This document shows positions 6,425 to 11,739 of a stretch of DNA of 11,739 nucleotides, piece after piece. Position numbers and translations under genes: made by a program. Every line of letters begins with the position of its first letter. The first letter of the stretch is position 1. The notes beneath the pieces are model-generated. The model was not told the DNA's origin, did no database searches, and was given only the letters and a program-made list of their open reading frames with translations. The DNA comes from Bacteroidales bacterium (lineage in GTDB: Bacteria; Bacteroidota; Bacteroidia; Bacteroidales; UBA7960): positions 1 to 11,739 of the forward strand of contig SLRE01000309.1 of the NCBI GenBank assembly GCA_007131125.1, given 5' to 3'.

Positions 6425-8275
6425 CTATCTTGAAAATTTTAAAATAACCAGTGTGCCAAAGGAATTTTTGGTCATTATTTTTCCTTTCAAATGCTGTTTT
6501 ACAAGTATATCAATCAATTGCAAACCAGTTGACTGGGCTTTATTCCACACCACTCCATCAGGCAGCCCCACCCCATTGTCGCTGACAATCAATGTATATT
6601 CGTTTTGTTTGCGGTAAAACTCAACATTAATGGTGGAGAATGTCGGAAGGGAGGAGCTTCTGTCCCTTTCAGGAGGGAAGGCATACTTCAAAGAGTTGGT
6701 GATCAGCTCCGAAAAGATGATCCCGCATGGGATGGCCTGATCAATATCAAGGTATTCATCGGCCACATTAAGCCTGAAGATCACATTCTGTGGTCCCCGG
6801 AAATTGCGGTAAATCTCCCCTGTGGTTTTTTTCAGAAAACTGCTGAAGTTGATCCTGGTAAAATTGGGTGAAGAATAAAAATCCTCGTGAATGGCCGAAA
6901 TGTTCCTGACCCTCTCGGCAATCTGCCGGAGTTTTTGTATGGCCTCATCAGTAATGTCTTTGTGGGTGGTCAACATGTTGATCAGGGATATGATCATTTG
7001 TATGTTGTTTTTAACCCGGTGGTGAATTTCCTTAACCAGCTCTGCTTTTTCTTCCAGGTCGGCTTTTATTTGTTTTTCGGCTCTTTTTCTTTCGGTAATT
7101 TCTGTTAACAGCCGCTCATTGGCCTGGGAAAGCTCTTCGGTTCGCTTTTCAACCATGGTTTCCAGCTCCCGCCTGATAAGCGAAAGGGTTTTTTCATTGC
7201 GCATCCGGTCAACCACTTCCGATTTCAGCTTGAGCTTCTGCCGGTAATCCACCCCGATCAGCACCAATCCAAGAAAGTTTTTAAAAGCATCATCAATGCG
7301 CACCAGCGACATCAGCACCGGAATAACATCCCCGTTTTTAGTGGTGAGGTCCATCCTGATTTCCGGGGTTTGAGAAACCTGGCCTGTCTGCCGGATGTAT
7401 TGCTTTATCCTGCCAAAATCACTGAAAAGATTTTCCGGGTTCAGCCGGAGCAATTCATAACTGTTATACCTGAGATTTTCAAGACTGTAACGGTTGGCTG
7501 CATAGATCTCCCCATTCTGGTCGAGAAAGAAAATATATTCCCGGATTCGGTTGATGATCAGATTTGACATCACTTCACGGGAAAAAGTCATCGGCTGAAG
7601 CCTTACCAGACAAAAAAACAGGCCCACACCCAACGGCAAAGAATTAATATGTGCAAGAGATGGAATTGAGCTTTCTCCAAAATAAGGAAGGACAAGGTTG
7701 GTAATTGTGCTGAATAATACAAGCAAAGCAACTGAAACCAGCAGAATGTCAGCCTGTAGCTTCACCCGGTTTTGGTATGCAGTTCGCCTCCATTTGTACA
7801 AAATATATAAACTGAGAATACCGCTTAACTGAACATAAGCCGCAAAAAGATAAAACCAGATGGAACTACTATTTACATAAAAAAACCAGACATTGTTCTC
7901 CCGGTAAAAAATCTTAATGGTTTCCGGATCAAGGTTATACCGGATAATTGATAAAACAGAAGCCGGTATGAGCACAAAGTAGATCAGATTGAGAATGCCC
8001 CTGCTCCGGATATTGCCCATGAGGTAAAAAATTCCCACGGCAAAAGCGGGAAAACTGGCCCATCCAAAGGAGGCCACCTTGTCGATGAGGTAAATATTTG
8101 CCCTGGACTCACTTTCCTGAATAAGGAAGTAACCCAGGGAGAAAACGGCAAAAGCCAGGCAAAAGAAAATAAAAAGGGTTTTTACCCTGGATCTGGGCAG
8201 GGCAAAAAGTACGAAAAAAGCCGCCTGAAAATAAAGTAAAAAAACAACGAATGATAAAAAGGCAAAAACATTCAT
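6425..8275 (-). CDS. Membrane sensor histidine kinase, HisKA_2 type (upstream copy)
   Basis: This 616-residue paralogue of the downstream kinase has the same plan and nearly the same length. About seven membrane helices (5-225) are followed by a PAS domain (about 245-345, with FFLDQNGEIYAANRYSLENL), a coiled linker and HisKA_2 with H418 in KEIHHRVKNN. The HATPase domain has an N-box (SELITNSLKYAF, 522-533), DNGVGLP (566-572) and the G2 motif STGLQLIDIL. All residues needed for activity appear present. It is the first gene of the proposed kinase-kinase-OsmC operon and follows the trxB terminator, so it needs its own promoter. The gap holds only an imperfect -7-like match (GATATTTG), so I do not mark one. 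The two copies differ most in the membrane sensor part, which suggests different signals. No cognate response regulator is in the window. Confidence 0.95.
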   Translation of the reverse strand: MNVFAFLSFVVFLLYFQAAFFVLFALPRSRVKTLFIFFCLAFAVFSLGYFLIQESESRANIYLIDKVASFGWASFPAFAVGIFYLMGNIRSRGILNLIYFVLIPASVLSIIRYNLDPETIKIFYRENNVWFFYVNSSSIWFYLFAAYVQLSGILSLYILYKWRRTAYQNRVKLQADILLVSVALLVLFSTITNLVLPYFGESSIPSLAHINSLPLGVGLFFCLVRLQPMTFSREVMSNLIINRIREYIFFLDQNGEIYAANRYSLENLRYNSYELLRLNPENLFSDFGRIKQYIRQTGQVSQTPEIRMDLTTKNGDVIPVLMSLVRIDDAFKNFLGLVLIGVDYRQKLKLKSEVVDRMRNEKTLSLIRRELETMVEKRTEELSQANERLLTEITERKRAEKQIKADLEEKAELVKEIHHRVKNNIQMIISLINMLTTHKDITDEAIQKLRQIAERVRNISAIHEDFYSSPNFTRINFSSFLKKTTGEIYRNFRGPQNVIFRLNVADEYLDIDQAIPCGIIFSELITNSLKYAFPPERDRSSSLPTFSTINVEFYRKQNEYTLIVSDNGVGLPDGVVWNKAQSTGLQLIDILVKQHLKGKIMTKNSFGTLVILKFSR

Positions 8276-8300
8276 TTTTCAGTATTTTGATTAGCCCGGC
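8273..8300 (-). repeat. Conserved leader shared with the paralogous kinase gene (upstream copy)
   Basis: The minus-strand sequence from GCCGGGCTAATCAAAATACT to the ATG matches the leader of the downstream kinase gene (6386-6412). Either the tandem duplication included the leader, or the element is kept for translational control. Confidence 0.55.
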
Positions 8301-8380
8301 AGCCCTGAAGCTTTGCCATATCAAATATCATATAATTTTTTGAGTTTAGGAAATAAAGAATGCCTATTAAGACCGGGGGT

Positions 8381-8415
8381 AAAAAAAAACTCCGGAAAAA
8401 TGCTTCCCCGGAGTT
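8381..8415 (-). terminator. Rho-independent terminator of trxB
   Basis: AACTCCGG (8388-8395) pairs perfectly with CCGGAGTT (8408-8415), and on the minus strand the stem is followed by a T-run (8389-8381). It separates trxB from the kinase operon. Confidence 0.92.
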
Positions 8416-8436
8416 AAATAATTTTTTTTTGCATGA

Positions 8437-9375
8437 TTATTCCTGGTCGGTTAAAAACCTTTCGGCTTCAATGGCGGCCATACAGCCGGTTCCGGCAGCC
8501 GTAACTGCCTGACGGAAAACATGATCCTGAACGTCACCTGCTGCAAAAACCCCCTCAACGTTGGTTTGGGTTGAGTCGGGATGGGTTTTGATGTAACCAT
8601 TGACGTCCATTTCCAACTGACCCTTAAAAATATCGGTGTTGGGCACATGCCCGATGGCCACAAAAAATCCCTGGATATCCAGCTTTTTCTCTTTTTTTGT
8701 CTTTACATTTTCAAGAATAACTCCATTTACAGTCTTGTCTCCAAAAACTTCTACAGGTACGTGGTCCCATATGATTTCAATGTTGGGGGCTTTCATAACC
8801 CGGTGCTGCATGGCCTTGGAAGCCCTGAGTTCATCGCGGCGATGCACCAGGTAAACTTTATTACAAAGCTTGGAAAGGTAGGAAGCCTCTTCGCAGGCGG
8901 TATCCCCTCCTCCAACTACAGCCACATCCTGCCCTTTGTAGAAAAAGCCGTCGCAGGTTGCACAAGCCGATACCCCAAAGCCGTTGAATTTTTTTTCCGA
9001 TTCCAGCCCGAGCCATCTGGCCGAAGCTCCTGTGGCAATGATAAGGGTTTCGGCTTCCACCTCATTCTGTTCATCAATTTCAACCCTGAAAGGCCTTTTG
9101 GATAAATCAACCGCTGTGGCCAGTCCCCAGCGAATATCCGTGCCGAATCGCTCGGCCTGCTTCTGAAAATCTACCATCATCTCCGGCCCTTTTACCCCAT
9201 CAGGATAACCCGGGTAATTTTCCACGTCGGTGGTAATAGTCAACTGACCACCAGGCTGAAGCCCCTGGTAAATCACCGGTTTCAAATCAGCCCTGGCTGC
9301 ATAAATTGCGGCCGTGTATCCTGCAGGTCCGCTGCCCAGGATCAAACATTTGATCGTTTCCTTCTTTTCACTCAT
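8437..9375 (-). CDS. trxB: Thioredoxin reductase (NADPH, flavoprotein)
   Basis: This cytoplasmic flavoenzyme passes electrons from NADPH through FAD and a redox disulfide to thioredoxin. The 312 residues are the standard length for the low-molecular-weight bacterial enzyme. The FAD-binding motif GSGPAG is at 14-19. The active-site pair CATC is at C138 and C141, followed by DG. The NADPH motif GGGDTACEEA is at 155-164 with the HRR basic patch (178-180), and the C-terminal FAD motif GVFAAGDVQD is at 275-284. The ATG start places the FAD motif at the normal distance. The gene has its own -7 box upstream and a strong terminator downstream, so it forms a single-gene transcription unit. The kinase-OsmC operon next door is compatible with a redox-stress theme, but nothing in the sequence links their control. 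Confidence 0.98.
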   Translation of the reverse strand: MSEKKETIKCLILGSGPAGYTAAIYAARADLKPVIYQGLQPGGQLTITTDVENYPGYPDGVKGPEMMVDFQKQAERFGTDIRWGLATAVDLSKRPFRVEIDEQNEVEAETLIIATGASARWLGLESEKKFNGFGVSACATCDGFFYKGQDVAVVGGGDTACEEASYLSKLCNKVYLVHRRDELRASKAMQHRVMKAPNIEIIWDHVPVEVFGDKTVNGVILENVKTKKEKKLDIQGFFVAIGHVPNTDIFKGQLEMDVNGYIKTHPDSTQTNVEGVFAAGDVQDHVFRQAVTAAGTGCMAAIEAERFLTDQE

Positions 9376-9413
9376 TTTAATTCGGTATTTATTTTGGTTG
9401 GTTTAAATTTTTG

Positions 9414-9421
9414 CAAAAGTA
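9414..9421 (-). promoter_or_regulatory. Bacteroidota -7 promoter box of trxB
   Basis: The minus-strand TACTTTTG matches TAnnTTTG exactly and lies 39 bases before the trxB ATG. No good TTTG -33 box is found at 19-21 bases upstream. Confidence 0.55.
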
Positions 9422-9502
9422 AAAAACAAAACTATATATCTATATTAATAATTGTTAAAACAATGAGCATGTTTTGGCCAAAAAATAAAAGTCCGGACCT
9501 CC

Positions 9503-10540
9503 TTACCTGGAAAGCAGGAACCCAACCTTTAGTGCGTTGAAAAGGTATGAGTCGTAACGGGTATCGGGTAACTCCAAACCATCCAGTGAGTTGAGCACAG
9601 TGTAACGATAACCAAGCTCATACCCGATTTTTATGCGGTTGCCCACAAGGCCCGACACTCCTATTCCAAAAGGTATGGCAGGTTGCATCTGGCTGTAACT
9701 GGCTTCAACTGCAACGCTGGTTCCGTCCTGATCGAACAAACTGGGATTGGTATAAAACAATGAAATCCCGCCAAAGGCGTAAATATCGAAAACGGTGGCC
9801 GTGCGCATGGGGATAAAGAATTCCATTTTGCCGGAAACTTCAAAAACATCATTTTCAAAACGGTAGGGGGATAAATCTTCTATTGCACCATCGGTATTTT
9901 CGCCTGTAAACCTGGCGTAATCAAGGCCCACATTAAGGCCAAACCAGTTGTTTACCCGGTACCTGCCGAAAATTCCTGCGGTAAAGTCAATGTTTTGAAA
10001 CTGGTATTCGAGGTTGTCGCCAAAACCCATGGTTTTGGTGCCGGTAAGGTCGACAAAAGAGTGTGCTGTGCCAAAGCTTATGCCTATTTCCCGGGAGCCA
10101 ACCCCATAGTAGTCTTCACGTAAGGAAGTACCCAGGGGCTCCTGCCGCTGGCCGGTGGTTGGAGGAGAACTGGCACTTCTTACCGGGCGGGAGCGCTCCT
10201 CACCGATCTCTCCGGGATCTACGCTACGGGTGTCGGGAGTTGATGTCCTTCTTTTGGGCTCATTGGAATGTGGCTCCGACCGGCTGGAAGCAGATGCCGG
10301 AGAACGGCGTTCACCAAACAACCAGCGAAACAGAAAAAACCTTCGGCGTTCTGACAGGGAAGCCGGATTATAGCTTTGCGAGCTGCTCAAGGCCAGGGTA
10401 CCGGAATGAAACGAAGGCATAAACCCCTCGCTCAAAGCAGTTTCATCGGGCTGGCCAACAACAGCCTCCTGGCTGTAATCTGCAGCATTTGATAAAAAAG
10501 TAAAACAGGAAAAAATGGCCAGAAACAATATCCTCTTCAT
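9503..10540 (-). CDS. Outer-membrane beta-barrel protein with basic low-complexity insertion
   Basis: This is a 345-residue secreted protein with a signal peptide (about 1-19, ending SNA-A). Residues about 149-345 form a small beta-barrel of alternating strands, ending in an aromatic/aliphatic strand (LFNALKVGFLLSR) as outer-membrane barrels do. The barrel is paralogous to that of the neighbouring gene: FGRYR, FDIYAFGGISLFYTNP, QPAIPFGIGV and the final strand all align. Both resemble the DUF6089-type barrel proteins of Bacteroidota. Unlike its neighbour, it carries an extra stretch at about 60-140: a basic, aromatic segment (RRRFFLFRWLFGERR, 65-79), then a Ser/Pro/Arg/Glu-rich disordered part. 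The insertion would sit in the periplasm or at the N-terminal face. No substrate or partner can be named. No clear terminator follows the stop. Confidence 0.85.
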   Translation of the reverse strand: MKRILFLAIFSCFTFLSNAADYSQEAVVGQPDETALSEGFMPSFHSGTLALSSSQSYNPASLSERRRFFLFRWLFGERRSPASASSRSEPHSNEPKRRTSTPDTRSVDPGEIGEERSRPVRSASSPPTTGQRQEPLGTSLREDYYGVGSREIGISFGTAHSFVDLTGTKTMGFGDNLEYQFQNIDFTAGIFGRYRVNNWFGLNVGLDYARFTGENTDGAIEDLSPYRFENDVFEVSGKMEFFIPMRTATVFDIYAFGGISLFYTNPSLFDQDGTSVAVEASYSQMQPAIPFGIGVSGLVGNRIKIGYELGYRYTVLNSLDGLELPDTRYDSYLFNALKVGFLLSR

Positions 10541-10619
10541 AATTAATAAATTTTGTATTCAATAGATTTTGCTAAAAAACAGAAAAAAATTCATGCAACC
10601 AAAAATTCTTTTGCAAAAG

Positions 10620-10627
10620 CAAAGATA
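10620..10627 (-). promoter_or_regulatory. Bacteroidota -7 promoter box of the first barrel gene
   Basis: The minus-strand TATCTTTG matches TAnnTTTG exactly, 80 bases before the ATG at 10540 and downstream of the preceding gene's terminator. A -33 TTTG at the right distance is not evident. Confidence 0.45.
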
Positions 10628-10678
10628 AAAAAACAAATATTAAAATGTCTTTTATCTATGTTTATTTATTATAAAACG

Positions 10679-10723
10679 AAAAAAACCGGAAAAAATGCTT
10701 TCGAAAGCAAATTTTCCGGTTTT
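10679..10723 (-). terminator. Long hairpin terminator of the upstream barrel gene
   Basis: AAAACCGGAAAA at 10682-10693 pairs with TTTTCCGGTTTT at 10712-10723. The inner part TGCTT-TCGA-AAGCA adds more pairs, giving a nearly unbroken 42-base hairpin. A T-run follows on the minus strand (10685-10679). It lies 27 bases after the stop of the gene at 10751-11509. Confidence 0.9.
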
Positions 10724-10750
10724 CTAAAAAAAAAGAAAAACAGAAGGATT

Positions 10751-11509
10751 CTATCTCCTTGGTCTGAGGAAGTAGCTGATGTTTATTGCATTAAAGTAAA
10801 AGCTGTCATTGCCCCGGCTATGCTGGGTAGAAACCCCTTCCAGGTGGTCGGTAAAGGTTTTGCGCCAGCCGATATTGTAACCTATCCTGAAGTCATTCTC
10901 AAAAGTATAATGTACCCCAAACCCCATGGGTATGGAAGGCTGGAAATGACTGAATGAAGGTTTCTCAAAGTCATCAGGATCGGGCACCCTTAAGTCCGGA
11001 TCGTGATAAAACAGGGCCAGGCCAACATATCCGTAAATATCAAAAGGTACGTTAAGCATGTATTTGGGAAGGTAAACCTCACCCTTAAATGCCAGCTCAT
11101 AAATCTGATTGTCGAAGCAAAAGCCCCGATTATGCCGTCCTGAGGTTTCCGGGGTAAGAGAATCGGCCCCGCTAAGTTCACCATAATTGAATTCCATTTT
11201 AAAAGCATACATTTCGGCAAAACGATAGCGGCCAAAAACACCGAAATTCAATCCGGTGGCATCCAGCTGTGTATCCAAAAGCGAAAAACGCGAATGATCT
11301 GCTGTGCCTCCAATATCGGTAAGTGCATGAGAAGTACCCATTGCAAACCCAACATCCCAGCCTATGTTACCATAAACCAGCTGATCGCGAAGGCTCGGGA
11401 AGGCTTGCCGGATGCCGGAGGTTGGGGGGTCAGAATAACGTGGCTGTCCAATGCTTTCTGGTAAGGCAAAAAACAAAATAAGCAGGCTAAGTATCCATAT
11501 CTTTTTCAT
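10751..11509 (-). CDS. Outer-membrane beta-barrel protein, DUF6089-like
   Basis: This is a 252-residue secreted protein with a signal peptide (about 1-21, ending SIG-Q). A short linker (22-50) leads to a beta-barrel domain (about 53-252). Recognisable segments are DVGFAMGTSHALTDIGGT, FGVFGRYRF, FDIYGYVGLALFYHDP, FQPSIPMGFGV, and the RKTFTDHLEGVS motif. The last recalls the FTDYLDDVS-like motif I associate with DUF6089 proteins. The C-terminal strand is FYFNAINISYFL, followed by a basic PRR tail. It is the shorter paralogue of the next gene downstream and lacks that protein's low-complexity insertion. It has its own terminator. Family level is fairly confident; whether it is structural, a channel or an assembly factor is unknown. 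Confidence 0.87.
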   Translation of the reverse strand: MKKIWILSLLILFFALPESIGQPRYSDPPTSGIRQAFPSLRDQLVYGNIGWDVGFAMGTSHALTDIGGTADHSRFSLLDTQLDATGLNFGVFGRYRFAEMYAFKMEFNYGELSGADSLTPETSGRHNRGFCFDNQIYELAFKGEVYLPKYMLNVPFDIYGYVGLALFYHDPDLRVPDPDDFEKPSFSHFQPSIPMGFGVHYTFENDFRIGYNIGWRKTFTDHLEGVSTQHSRGNDSFYFNAINISYFLRPRR

Positions 11510-11739
11510 AGCACCAAATTTTTGTAAAAATATCGTTTTTCTTATTTCCCAATGGTCTCACTCCAACGGAGTTGACCTGATTTTTTTTATTGTTAAAATC
11601 TGTTTGCAAATTACAAAATTGCTAAAAATTGCTATAGTTTATATACCTAGTGGTTTTCACCCTTTTTTAACAGGTAAATTGATACGGAAAATGATTTATA
11701 AAGAATTCATTTTATGCCGGCAGCATATATATTCAAAAA
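11510..11739. other. AT-rich upstream region of the last barrel gene
   Basis: No gene is visible in these 230 bases. They contain a small inverted repeat (ACTCC-AAC-GGAGT, 11560-11572), which would be a leader hairpin for the minus-strand barrel gene. A perfect 10-bp tandem direct repeat (11615-11634) and the 8-bp palindrome TGCCGGCA (11715-11722) are also present. No exact TAnnTTTG box is found; TAATTTG near 11605-11611 is a one-base-short match. Confidence 0.5.
11615..11634. repeat. Perfect 10-bp tandem direct repeat upstream of a barrel gene
   Basis: AAAATTGCTA occurs twice, head to tail, about 105-125 bases before the ATG of the gene ending at 11509. A one-helical-turn spacing is typical of paired regulator sites, but chance in AT-rich DNA is possible. 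Confidence 0.4.

Noticed and set aside
8276..8380. Promoter for the kinase operon
   Set aside because: One is expected after the trxB terminator, but the best -7 candidate (GATATTTG) lacks the leading T and no -33 box is at the proper distance, so it was not annotated.
8581..9105. 174-codon plus-strand open frame opposite trxB
   Set aside because: It lies entirely inside the well-supported trxB gene on the other strand and has no recognisable domain or leader.
9470..9502. Palindromes TTTGGCCAAA and GTCCGGAC after the barrel gene stop, considered as a terminator
   Set aside because: Neither leaves a loop for a stable hairpin with a T-run in the right place. A terminator cannot be supported here.
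10063..10422. Overlapping plus-strand frames opposite the low-complexity part of the barrel gene
   Set aside because: They mirror the GC-richer Ser/Pro/Arg codons of the real gene. The signal peptide and barrel on the minus strand show which frame is used.
10553..10957. 134-codon plus-strand open frame between and across the two barrel genes
   Set aside because: It runs through a terminator hairpin and then antisense to the barrel gene. The Lys-rich start comes from A-rich intergenic DNA.

Overview
The window looks like chromosomal core sequence from a member of the Bacteroidota, probably a Bacteroidales or Marinilabiliales-type bacterium. The evidence is the gene content (RNase Y next to ZapA, a DUF2851 protein, DUF6089-like outer-membrane barrels), AT-rich leaders without Shine-Dalgarno sequences, and several matches to the Bacteroidota -7 promoter box TAnnTTTG. 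No mobile element, CRISPR array, tRNA or rRNA is visible. The genus assignment is inference.

Region 1 (about 135-2640, minus strand) is a cell-division and RNA-metabolism cluster, read from right to left. It holds a 94-residue coiled-coil protein, then zapA (with a TTG start), then an intergenic structured RNA that I read as a 6S RNA (about 205 nt, 1775-1981), then rny (RNase Y) and a strong terminator. The RNA has a 16-bp closing stem, an open middle and a UUCG-capped apical hairpin. It ends in a U-tract, so its closing stem doubles as a terminator just ahead of rny.

Region 2 (2727-4099, plus strand) is one divergently transcribed DUF2851 gene with a good Bacteroidota promoter. Its 3' end overlaps that of the next gene by 10 bp, tail to tail.

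Region 3 (4090-8275, minus strand) appears to be an operon: two tandem paralogous membrane histidine kinases (7TM-like N-terminus, PAS, HisKA_2, HATPase) followed by an OsmC-like protein. Gaps are 36 and 25 bp. The two kinases share a conserved 5' leader as well as their protein architecture. No response regulator is in the window.

Region 4 (8381-9421, minus strand) is trxB with its own promoter box and a classic terminator. With the OsmC-like gene it gives the neighbourhood a thiol/peroxide-defence flavour, although trxB is insulated from the kinase operon.

Region 5 (9503-11509, minus strand) contains two paralogous outer-membrane beta-barrel proteins in separate transcription units, divided by a long hairpin terminator. 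The downstream copy carries a large basic, Ser/Pro/Arg-rich insertion before the barrel. The remaining 230 bases to the window end hold no gene, only a 10-bp tandem repeat and a small hairpin upstream of the last barrel gene.
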